Below, piece by piece: positions 26,854 through 34,373 of a DNA stretch of 64,000 nt (position 1 is the first letter of the stretch; every line of letters starts with the position of its first letter). The notes below the pieces were generated by a model that was given only the letters and a program-made list of their open reading frames with translations, was not told the DNA's origin and searched no databases. Made by a program: the position numbers and the translations under genes. The stretch covers positions 18,911 to 82,910 of the forward strand of contig CALJGL010000005.1 of NCBI GenBank assembly GCA_938075155.1. The letters run 5' to 3'. This stretch comes from UBA12191 sp009937185 (GTDB lineage: Bacteria > Planctomycetota > UBA8108 > UBA1146).

Positions 26854-28068
26854 TTGATACTGCCAAATACACTGGTTGTGCTCGTTGGCACTTCGACACT
26901 AGGGATTTGTTGCGGCCTCATTGGAAGCTTGCTTCTGCTGAGGAAGCGAGCCCTATTGGCTGACGCCCTCGCCCATTCCACCCTTCCCGGAATCGTGCTC
27001 GGTTTTCTGATCGCAGGAAGCCAATCCTATTGGGCGTTGGGGACGGGTGCATTGATCACGACTCTGGTGGGAGCAGGTCTCGTTTCCAGACTGCCTGTCG
27101 TTTCCAGGATACGTCCTGACTCCGCCACGGCTTCAGTTCTGGGAGTATTTTTTGGAGCAGGCATCGCCCTACTCAGCTTGGCGCAAAGATCCGGTCCGGG
27201 TGCTTTCTCGGCCGGCCTCGATCACTTTCTTTTGGGTCAGGCTGCAGGAATGCTCCAACAAGAATCACTGATTCTCGCAGGCGCGGCGACTCTCATGAGC
27301 TTGATCGTCATTCTATTACACAAGGAATTTCTGACCAGTTGTTTCGATTCTGCATTTGGAAGCAGTACAGGGATGAGGATGAATACCATCGATTTCATCG
27401 TCATGATTCTTCTGTCTTTGACGATTGTCATCTCGCTTCCCGCTGTGGGAGTCGTCCTGACAGCGGCTCTCGTGGTGATTCCGCCTGCGACCGCCAGATT
27501 TTGGACTGACCGATTCACGATCATGATGGCCATCAGCGCCCTCATTGGCGCTGCGTCAGGTATTTCTGGAACACTTCTCAGTTCCCTTCGTGTCGATCTA
27601 CCCACTGGCCCGGTTGTCATACTCTGCTCTTCCGTCTTTTTTTTCCTGTCGATGCTTCTCGCCCCACATCGTGGGCTTGTAGGAAAACGACTCCGCTGGA
27701 AGCAAAGGAGCCAACGGAGAGAAATGCTACGCATTCTCGTTCACCTCTTCGAGAACTTGAAGGAAGGCAATGATTTCGTGGCTAAAGAAAGAATCATTGC
27801 AGGATCAATGAGAGCTCGACCCGATGCATTACGGTTGTGTCAAAGCAATGGGTATGTCTTACAGGCGGGTACACACCTCCAGTTAACCTCCGAAGGAATA
27901 ATACGAGCTCAACGGTCCGTAGAAGCAAGGAAGAAATGGATCAGATGGCTGGATGACGCTGCAGAGATCGACCGAAACCTGATTGATCTTGATGAAGAAG
28001 ACATCGAAAAACTTCTGTCATCGCGTCCACTCTTGGATCAACCAAGTCCAGACAAGAAGCCGTCATGA
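26854..28068 (+). CDS. Metal ABC transporter permease (ABC-3) with DtxR-like C-terminal extension
   Basis: 404 residues, starting at TTG with GAGG 6 bases upstream. The first 275 residues hold about eight membrane segments of the ABC-3 family, with the coupling motif LADALAHSTLPGIVLGF early on. The remaining 125 residues are soluble and not part of a normal permease: a helical stretch then GTHLQLTSEGIIRAQR and EARKKWIRWL, which resembles the wing and following helix of DtxR/MntR regulators (compare VRLTVEGRELAVQT and VRRHRILETYL in the stand-alone regulator here). In Chlamydia, YtgCR is such a fusion and releases a repressor. Its stop overlaps the next permease start. Confidence 0.82.
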   Translation: MILPNTLVVLVGTSTLGICCGLIGSLLLLRKRALLADALAHSTLPGIVLGFLIAGSQSYWALGTGALITTLVGAGLVSRLPVVSRIRPDSATASVLGVFFGAGIALLSLAQRSGPGAFSAGLDHFLLGQAAGMLQQESLILAGAATLMSLIVILLHKEFLTSCFDSAFGSSTGMRMNTIDFIVMILLSLTIVISLPAVGVVLTAALVVIPPATARFWTDRFTIMMAISALIGAASGISGTLLSSLRVDLPTGPVVILCSSVFFFLSMLLAPHRGLVGKRLRWKQRSQRREMLRILVHLFENLKEGNDFVAKERIIAGSMRARPDALRLCQSNGYVLQAGTHLQLTSEGIIRAQRSVEARKKWIRWLDDAAEIDRNLIDLDEEDIEKLLSSRPLLDQPSPDKKPS

Positions 28069-29297
28069 TGCAAATATTCCTCGATCCCGCGATGTTCGAA
28101 ATACTACTCGTGGCTTGTTTGGCAACCGTCTCATGCTCGATGGTCGGGGTTCATTTGACCTTGCGAAATAGAGCCATGCTCGGTGATGCGATTGCCCACG
28201 GTGTGGTACCTGGCTTGGTATTAGGATTTATTTTTACAGGTTCGAGAGATGTCGCCCCAATGTTTATCGGAGCGATGGTATCCGCACTCTTGTTGTCATT
28301 TCTTGCTGAATGGCTGAGAGATCGAGCGGAAGTAGATGGAGGCGCTGCCCTTGGAGTTGTATTCACGACCCTCTTCTCCTTAGGAATCGTTCTCATCGAA
28401 ATGTTCACCAGAGAAGTGGACCTCGATGCAAATTGCGTCCTATACGGCCTGATTGAGTTTACACATTTCCAACGCATAGAGATTGTAGGAATTTCACTTC
28501 CCAGATCTTTGGTTTCAGTTTCAGTAGCATTGCTGATCAATATCATCGCAATGATGCTTTGTTGGAAAGAATGGAAAGTATGTGCCTTTGATCCAGCGCT
28601 CGCACGATCGATGAGATTACCTGTTAAAGCTCTCGAAAGAAGTCTCTTGATGCTTGTGGCGCTCACGGCAGTTTCCTGCTTCGAAGCAGTGGGATCGATT
28701 CTTGTCGTCGCCATGATTGCTGTACCAGCGACTATTGCAGGAATACTCTGTAATCAGTTCGGTTACATGATGATCGTCAGCTGCATTGTCGGGTTGCTAT
28801 CCGCTTTCTTTGGAACCTATAGTGCCGTCTATATCATAGACACAAACGTGCCGGGAATGATCGCAGTGACAGCTGGAGGCTTCTTGTTTCTCGCAGTATT
28901 CCTTGCCCCTTCTAGGGGATTACTTCCCGTAGCTTTGCGAATGATCACTTGGAGACTAAGGGTTGCAAAAGAAGACCTACTCGCTGATTCGCTGGAGTTA
29001 TCGAAAAAAGGAAACCAGTTCCATGCACCAGCCTTCTTTTCAATCTCAGGACTTGCCCATCTGCAACTGGTGATCTTTGGGCAACTCAGAAGTGGTCGTC
29101 CTGTTGGACGGGGTGAAAGAATCGCAAAAACCTTGCTCAGAAAGAGAAGTTTGTGGCAAAGATTTGCTGCTGATCGACTTGGCTTACCATTTGATCACTT
29201 GGAAAACCCTGCTCATAGGATTGAGCATCATCTCGATGAAAGTCTCATGGAACTTCTAGAAGAAGGAGACGAGTCTGCCGACCGTCCAGCGCATTGA
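28065..29297 (+). CDS. Second metal ABC-3 permease with DtxR-like C-terminal extension
   Basis: 410 residues; the ATG overlaps the first permease's stop. The membrane part (about 1-285, with LGDAIAHGVVPGLVLGF) is a paralogue of the first permease. The tail (about 300-410) ends with RSLWQRFAADRLGLPFDHL and HRIEHHLDESL, aligning with the metal-binding and dimerisation helix of DtxR/MntR (RILETYLATILGIS, VERLEHSVSDEV in the stand-alone regulator). The first acidic ligand of the ExxxEH-type metal site is replaced, while Glu-His is kept. It is therefore either a degenerate sensor domain or a structural relic. Its three-prime neighbour is the convergent regulator gene, 19 bases away. Confidence 0.82.
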   Translation: MMQIFLDPAMFEILLVACLATVSCSMVGVHLTLRNRAMLGDAIAHGVVPGLVLGFIFTGSRDVAPMFIGAMVSALLLSFLAEWLRDRAEVDGGAALGVVFTTLFSLGIVLIEMFTREVDLDANCVLYGLIEFTHFQRIEIVGISLPRSLVSVSVALLINIIAMMLCWKEWKVCAFDPALARSMRLPVKALERSLLMLVALTAVSCFEAVGSILVVAMIAVPATIAGILCNQFGYMMIVSCIVGLLSAFFGTYSAVYIIDTNVPGMIAVTAGGFLFLAVFLAPSRGLLPVALRMITWRLRVAKEDLLADSLELSKKGNQFHAPAFFSISGLAHLQLVIFGQLRSGRPVGRGERIAKTLLRKRSLWQRFAADRLGLPFDHLENPAHRIEHHLDESLMELLEEGDESADRPAH

Positions 29298-29316
29298 TAT
29301 CTTTGGTGCGAAAAAA

Positions 29317-29985
29317 TTAAGCTATCTCTTTGACACAGATCGAACGGGATAGATCCCCACTGATCGCCAAAGAGCGATCTTCCTTAACAACTCTCAAAAG
29401 TACAGGACCGCCCGCAGGTTCCCTTGCTTCTAAAAAGACGACTTCACCCGGTTTGATTCCTCGCTCACCCAACCAGTTCAAAACTTCAGGGAGAGCGTCG
29501 ACCACTCTGACCACTTTCAGTTCTATTGATAGCGGAGCTTGAGCCAGATTTAAATCAACCCCACCAGGAAGGCGGCCTTGCCTATCTGGAATCGGAGATC
29601 CATGAGGATCCCTATCGGGGAAATCGAGCGCTTCTTCCATTCGACAAATAACTTCATCACTGACGGAGTGCTCCAGTCTTTCGACTTCAGCATCTACCCT
29701 GTCCCATGAAATGCCCAATATTGTGGCGAGATAAGTCTCCAGAATCCTGTGTCGCCTGACCGTTTGGACCGCCAGCTCTCTTCCCTCGACCGTCAATCGA
29801 ACACCTTGATACCTCTTATGGTGCAACCAACCTCTCTCACAGAGTTGCTGGACCATACTCGTCGCTGATGGGGGTGAAACACCCACACGATCTGCGACCT
29901 GACCTGTAGAAATCCATTCGTCAGAATCTTCCCCGGTTAATTTCCAGATCGCTCTGAGATAGTTTTCCTCTGATTCGCTCGGCAA
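29317..29985 (-). CDS. DtxR/MntR-family metal-dependent transcriptional regulator
   Basis: 222 residues: an N-terminal winged helix (about 1-70, SENYLRAIWKL, then VGVSPPSATSMVQQL as recognition helix), a dimerisation/metal domain (RRHRILETYL, VERLEHSVSDEV) and a C-terminal FeoA/SH3-like domain (about 145-222). The GTGQVAD-like turn and His and Glu ligands match manganese- or iron-responsive members. The TTG start at 29985 follows GGAGGG. It converges on the metal importer and probably represses it through the palindrome at 25036. Short inverted repeats in its own upstream region may autoregulate it. Confidence 0.87.
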   Translation of the reverse strand: MPSESEENYLRAIWKLTGEDSDEWISTGQVADRVGVSPPSATSMVQQLCERGWLHHKRYQGVRLTVEGRELAVQTVRRHRILETYLATILGISWDRVDAEVERLEHSVSDEVICRMEEALDFPDRDPHGSPIPDRQGRLPGGVDLNLAQAPLSIELKVVRVVDALPEVLNWLGERGIKPGEVVFLEAREPAGGPVLLRVVKEDRSLAISGDLSRSICVKEIA

Positions 29986-30020
29986 TTTCCCTCCGGATCC
30001 GAAATTGACTACCCGTATGG

Positions 30021-30036
30021 GACATCCTGTGATGTC
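30021..30036. promoter_or_regulatory. Inverted repeat in the regulator/thioesterase divergent region
   Basis: GACATC (30021-30026), CTGT, GATGTC (30031-30036) is a perfect 6-bp inverted repeat 36 bases upstream of the DtxR-family gene start. It differs in sequence from the palindrome at 25036, so a common regulator is not implied. Confidence 0.35.
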
Positions 30037-30111
30037 ATAGGGTGAGTGTGAGGACGACAGTATTGCAAATCATTGCCATCTGTCATCACAATCATCTCGC
30101 GTAGAAGATGA

Positions 30112-30130
30112 TGCCATGTGAATCATGGCA
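30112..30130. promoter_or_regulatory. Inverted repeat upstream of the thioesterase gene
   Basis: TGCCATG (30112-30118), TGAAT, CATGGCA (30124-30130) is a perfect 7-bp inverted repeat ending 36 bases before the thioesterase ATG. It could be an operator or a small hairpin in the 5' leader. No T-run follows, so it is not a terminator. Confidence 0.4.
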
Positions 30131-30166
30131 AGCAAACAGGGTCTTAAACTCAATCAAGGAGGATAA

Positions 30167-30631
30167 ATGTCAACTCCTGACTCCTCATCCAGAAATAATC
30201 ACATAGAGAATCTTGATTTCCACTTTACGACTACCGTAAAGGTTCGCCTACCAGAGACAGATGCCATGGGCATTGTCTTTCATGGTAATTATTTCACTTA
30301 TCTGGAAGTGGGCAGAGTTGAGTATCTTCTCAACCTGGGTCTCGCCGAAGGATTAAGGCCGATTCGCGATTTTGAAAATGTAGTGGTCAATGCTCACCTC
30401 GATTTTAAATCGCCCGCACGACTTCATGACGTGCTCTCCATCGATGTTTGCACCAAAGAGATTCGTCACAGCTCTTTCACCTTCGCTGTTAAAATTAGAC
30501 ACAAAAGTGAAAATCGATTGATCGCTTCTGGGTGGACGACCCATTGTGCGATTGATGAAAATTTCAATCCCATCGAAGTCCCTGCCAGCTTCCGCTCAAC
30601 TATCGCCAACTATGAGGGCTGGAAGTCCTAA
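30167..30631 (+). CDS. YbgC-type acyl-CoA thioesterase (hot-dog fold)
   Basis: 154 residues. ETDAMGIVFHGNYFTYLEVGR carries the Asp and HGNY features of 4HBT-family thioesterases such as YbgC, with the usual short second half ending in WTTHCAIDE. These hydrolyse short or medium acyl-CoA or acyl-ACP thioesters; YbgC itself is linked to Tol-Pal, which is not seen here. The ATG has a strong AAGGAGG. The HIT gene starts 2 bases after its stop, so the two are co-transcribed. Confidence 0.85.
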   Translation: MSTPDSSSRNNHIENLDFHFTTTVKVRLPETDAMGIVFHGNYFTYLEVGRVEYLLNLGLAEGLRPIRDFENVVVNAHLDFKSPARLHDVLSIDVCTKEIRHSSFTFAVKIRHKSENRLIASGWTTHCAIDENFNPIEVPASFRSTIANYEGWKS

Positions 30632-30633
30632 AC

Positions 30634-31029
30634 ATGAGCAGTATTTTCACTCAAATAATTAACGGTAATATTCCCTGTCACGAAGTTTGGCAAGACGATC
30701 ATCATTTGGCATTTCTTGACATTCGCCCTGTCAAACCGGGTCACTGTCTGGTCGTCCCCAAAGAAGAGATCAGCCACATTACAGATCTGACTCCCGAAGC
30801 CCACGCACAACTTTGGAAAGCAGTGCATCTCGTTTCAAGAAAGTTGAAATTGGCCAGTGGGTGCGAACGTGTCGTAATGATGGTAGTCGGCTGGGAAGTT
30901 CCCCATGTTCACGTTCATTTGATCCCGACCAATTCGGGGGAAGATGTAGCTTTCCCTGATCCCTGCGACTTTGACCCGGCAGACTTCCCGAACTGGGCGC
31001 ATAGAATCTCTTCTGCTGCTGAAGCCTGA
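30634..31029 (+). CDS. HIT-family nucleotide-binding protein
   Basis: 131 residues with the histidine triad HVHVHLIP at about 90-97 and an N-terminal IINGNIPCHEVWQDD typical of the Hint/PKCI branch. Such proteins hydrolyse AMP-linked lysine or other purine nucleotide conjugates. Two Cys residues in the tail are not a known metal site. It is coupled to the thioesterase gene and followed by a bidirectional terminator. No strong Shine-Dalgarno site is seen; GGAAG lies 9 bases upstream. Confidence 0.87.
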   Translation: MSSIFTQIINGNIPCHEVWQDDHHLAFLDIRPVKPGHCLVVPKEEISHITDLTPEAHAQLWKAVHLVSRKLKLASGCERVVMMVVGWEVPHVHVHLIPTNSGEDVAFPDPCDFDPADFPNWAHRISSAAEA

Positions 31030-31089
31030 TTCTCTGCACGACATTCTCTGACAAATACAAAGAATCTCTCCCTCAACAGACGATGTTAC

Positions 31090-31134
31090 AAAAAAATGCC
31101 CTCTTATGTTTCTGACATAAAAGGGCATTTTTTT
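31090..31134. terminator. Bidirectional terminator between convergent genes
   Basis: An A-run, ATGCCC, a further TTATGT/ACATAA stem, and GGGCAT with a T-run (31090-31134) form a long stem-loop with A and T tracts on both sides. It serves the thioesterase-HIT operon on the plus strand and the M36-like peptidase gene on the minus strand. Confidence 0.9.
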
Positions 31135-31172
31135 AAGTGTCGTCACTCTCAATACGATCCAAAGATCTCTCG

Positions 31173-34100
31173 TTAGGGACAACTCACTTGAGTCTGACAA
31201 TCTGGAAGCGCATCTGTATCATTGATATCAGTTCCACAATTCGGGTATGGCTGAGCTGGAGGAGACTCTCCACCAAAAAGAAAACCAACAAGTCCTACGG
31301 GATCTGCAATATTCACACTACCGTTATCTGCAAAATCAGCCGCGTCTACGCAGGAGATGGGTAATCCCTCGAACAAGTATTGAAGCATACTGACCGCATC
31401 AGAAACATCTACGCTTCCATCCCCATTGGGATCTCCACGCCTGAAGATGGGACCTAAATTACAGAACCTATTTTGAATCTGCAGATCATCGATGGCCATC
31501 TCAACGATGGATCCTGTTCCCGCATCTTGTGCAATGAATCTCAATTGGACGGTATCGGAAAGACTGATGAAGTCGAGCGGAAGGAATGTGTGCTGTACCC
31601 ATCCTCCTAAAGTATCGGGACCACTATTGGGACCCAGTACTTCAACAACAACCCAGTTGGTCAAATCGTTCGTGATTTCCACCTGAGCAGTATCCGTGAA
31701 TGGCGTTGCACCCGTTCCATTGGAGTACCATCTCCAGTAACTGATTTCTGAATCCCATGCTGCGCCAATCGATCCTGAAAGATCAAAGACGGGCGACTTC
31801 AGTGTAGTGGCTCCTCCGTCAATGTCATTCTCTCCTAGGGCTCCTCCTATGAGACCTTGCCCGGTCACCCAAGCCACTGCCCCTCCGGATCCATGGCCGG
31901 ATTCTGGTTGAGCAGCGGTTCCTATGGGATCGACTCGCTCCCAGATTCCAGTGGTTGCGGTATCTGTAGGCTCTCCAACCGTCCAACCCGTATCAGCTTC
32001 CATGTCATCTGCGAAATCAACCTGAATCGAAGTGAACACCAATGCGGTGTAAGGAGCAGTAGCTCCCGATTCAGGTCGCAAGAATTCTGCTCCGACAGAA
32101 TTCTGAAAGCGAATGTAGTACTGAATCTCATCCCCACAAAGTTGCTCAGGAATGGTCGCAGAGAAAATATCACCCGACACCTGAACGATGGGCTCCTCTA
32201 AGAAAGCCCCTGTATTTCCTTGCCGGTGAAATAGCACCCCGGAATCAGGATTCACAGAACTCAACCCTGGTATCACGTCTACTCTGAAAGAGGCTGCGAT
32301 GGCTGGCTGGAGTTCCTGCGGACGTCCATCTGGAAAGCTAATCACGAGTTCCGGAAGCACTGGGCAATCGATGGAGTGAGCCGCAAATGCGGAACAGATC
32401 AAATCGAAATTGGGAGTTCCTGTTCCAAGTTCTCCATCGTTATCATCCAAAGTTAAGACTTCAATCGCAGTCTCCGGGTGAGCGCTGGAATCGCCCAATC
32501 CACCGATGGTGATCAATAACCAATCGACAAACAATTGTCGGGTCTGCTCAAGACCCTCCGCAGATCCCAAGGTAGCCCCGAATCCTTCTCGGATACGCCA
32601 ATAGGTGGACCCCAAAATTTGTCCGCATGTATGAACGGATGTCGACGCACATGGGAATTGGATTCCTGCCGCAATCGGATCTCTAACTTCTGTACCTGGC
32701 CCGAGAAAATCTCTTCCAATGATGGGATCATCGAACTGCAACATACTGACGACGTCGGAGAATCCTTCCCCGAAGCCTCCTTGTGCTAATCCAAGCCTGT
32801 CCACGATGAAGTGTCCATATTCATGGGAAATAACACTCGCGTAGCTGGTGTTCACACAGCCAGCACCCGCTTGGAAAAAGTTGATGCTCTGAGCTCCAGG
32901 GCTGAAAAATGCATTGCAGGTATCAACAATATTTACATTCGTTGTGATCGGAACATCGATTCCGAGAACACCATCCGGAGTTCTCGATCGAATAAAATCA
33001 TGCGTCCGATGTGTGAAGTGATATGCATTCAGTTCTGCAACTTGGAGTGGGTCATAGACAGGATTCAACTCTATGAACGCGGGTCCTGGAGGGTTGACAG
33101 ACGTCGTATTTGACAAATTCACTCCCCCCTCATTCACAACTGTGGACCATCGCCCCGACAGCCCTGTCTGAAGGTCGACCTGATCCACTCCGTTATGAGT
33201 GATGACGAATTCACCCGCTCCATTCGAATAAGAGAACTGACCTCCAGGTACAGAAATCGAGAGTCCTGAAATAGGAGTTGCATTCGGAGGGTTCGAAGGC
33301 GTATCGGGTAAACCACCGGTGGTGACTCTGCCTTCAACAGTTCCTTCAATATCGACATGTAGTATTTGATTCCGTACATCGAGGGTTCGGCCTGAAGAAG
33401 GATCGACGTTGATAGCCCAATCCTCTGCCTGAGCAGGAGTCTTTCCCGTCGCCACAATGCGGTAAACAAGTCGAGAATCACTTCTTAAACTGGCACTCGC
33501 TTCGATAAGAAGTTTCGCCTTGGACCAATTCAAATTTTCACTGCCACGCCAATCTTGGCGCGCCAATCTCAAAGCCTCTTCTGCGGAAATCTCAACGGGT
33601 GCATATCCGGAAACAGGTTCATGTGCCAAATGCCCAGCGGCATAAACCAAAGTCGGCCTGCCTGAAACGGGGTCTGGACGCAAAAGTAATCGAAATGCCG
33701 AATGCTCAACGGGAATACCATCTATCACCTGACGATATCCGCGGACTGTCGCTTCCTGAGTGGGAAGGTCCGTCGCATACAGGAGTTCAAGGTCTCCAGG
33801 GTGAATGCCAAAAGCGACAGCATGTCGTTCGAGGAACAGATCTACTGCTTCATCATCTGTGATGCCAGATGTAAACCGAGCTCCATAGAGTTGAATCCTG
33901 CCCAGATCATCCTTTCGGACGAAGACATCAGGATAACTTTCCATGAACTGTTCGAGAGAGGAATCCCTCTCTCCGGCATAAGGGCGCTCCAGCCAGTCTT
34001 GAGCACTTGCTTGAAGACTCTGAAATCCGGTTAACAACAACACGAATAGCAGAATAAAAAGAATGGACCTATTATCCTTTTCCTTCATATCAGATGTCGT

Positions 34101-34178
34101 TTGTAAACCTTCATCTAACGTTGGAATGAGAGTCATCCCCGATAATTGCTTCTGGTATAAAGATCCATTGGATCTCAT
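31173..34178 (-). CDS. Secreted M36-like metallopeptidase with C-terminal dockerin-like repeats (copy A)
   Basis: 1001 residues. ATG 34178 is preferred because AAGGA lies 6 bases upstream; ATG 34088 would give a more ordinary signal peptide (hydrophobic SILFILLFVLLLTG then ASAQ). A propeptide-like FTP region (about 70-250) precedes the catalytic domain with HEYGH at 452-456 and GEGFSDVVSM about 25 residues later, the HExxH plus downstream Glu arrangement of fungalysin-type M36 peptidases. A beta-sandwich region follows, then the two-repeat dockerin-like cassette (about 920-1001). It is probably exported and surface-held. It is a paralogue of the next upstream gene. Confidence 0.83.
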   Translation of the reverse strand: MRSNGSLYQKQLSGMTLIPTLDEGLQTTSDMKEKDNRSILFILLFVLLLTGFQSLQASAQDWLERPYAGERDSSLEQFMESYPDVFVRKDDLGRIQLYGARFTSGITDDEAVDLFLERHAVAFGIHPGDLELLYATDLPTQEATVRGYRQVIDGIPVEHSAFRLLLRPDPVSGRPTLVYAAGHLAHEPVSGYAPVEISAEEALRLARQDWRGSENLNWSKAKLLIEASASLRSDSRLVYRIVATGKTPAQAEDWAINVDPSSGRTLDVRNQILHVDIEGTVEGRVTTGGLPDTPSNPPNATPISGLSISVPGGQFSYSNGAGEFVITHNGVDQVDLQTGLSGRWSTVVNEGGVNLSNTTSVNPPGPAFIELNPVYDPLQVAELNAYHFTHRTHDFIRSRTPDGVLGIDVPITTNVNIVDTCNAFFSPGAQSINFFQAGAGCVNTSYASVISHEYGHFIVDRLGLAQGGFGEGFSDVVSMLQFDDPIIGRDFLGPGTEVRDPIAAGIQFPCASTSVHTCGQILGSTYWRIREGFGATLGSAEGLEQTRQLFVDWLLITIGGLGDSSAHPETAIEVLTLDDNDGELGTGTPNFDLICSAFAAHSIDCPVLPELVISFPDGRPQELQPAIAASFRVDVIPGLSSVNPDSGVLFHRQGNTGAFLEEPIVQVSGDIFSATIPEQLCGDEIQYYIRFQNSVGAEFLRPESGATAPYTALVFTSIQVDFADDMEADTGWTVGEPTDTATTGIWERVDPIGTAAQPESGHGSGGAVAWVTGQGLIGGALGENDIDGGATTLKSPVFDLSGSIGAAWDSEISYWRWYSNGTGATPFTDTAQVEITNDLTNWVVVEVLGPNSGPDTLGGWVQHTFLPLDFISLSDTVQLRFIAQDAGTGSIVEMAIDDLQIQNRFCNLGPIFRRGDPNGDGSVDVSDAVSMLQYLFEGLPISCVDAADFADNGSVNIADPVGLVGFLFGGESPPAQPYPNCGTDINDTDALPDCQTQVSCP

Positions 34179-34242
34179 GGCCATTCCTTCCCCCCACCTC
34201 GCTGTGTTTATTATCAAATAAGCATTTGCCGCATAAACATGT

Positions 34243-34308
34243 GGTACGTATGGAGGGTTATCTCAATGTGTGATTATTAGTTATACGTACCGATATTGAT
34301 CATATCGG
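34243..34308. promoter_or_regulatory. Two inverted repeats between the M36-like genes
   Basis: GGTACGTAT (34243-34251) pairs with ATACGTACC (34283-34291) around a 31-base gap, and CCGATAT (34290-34296) with ATATCGG (34302-34308) around a TGATC loop; the two share a base. They lie upstream of copy A and downstream of copy B on the minus strand. They may be operator sites or a leader structure; no T-run marks a terminator. Confidence 0.4.
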
Positions 34309-34373
34309 CAATATGAGGATGGTGGAAGTAACAATTTATTGGCATATCGAGACACATCGGTTCGTTGGATGGA

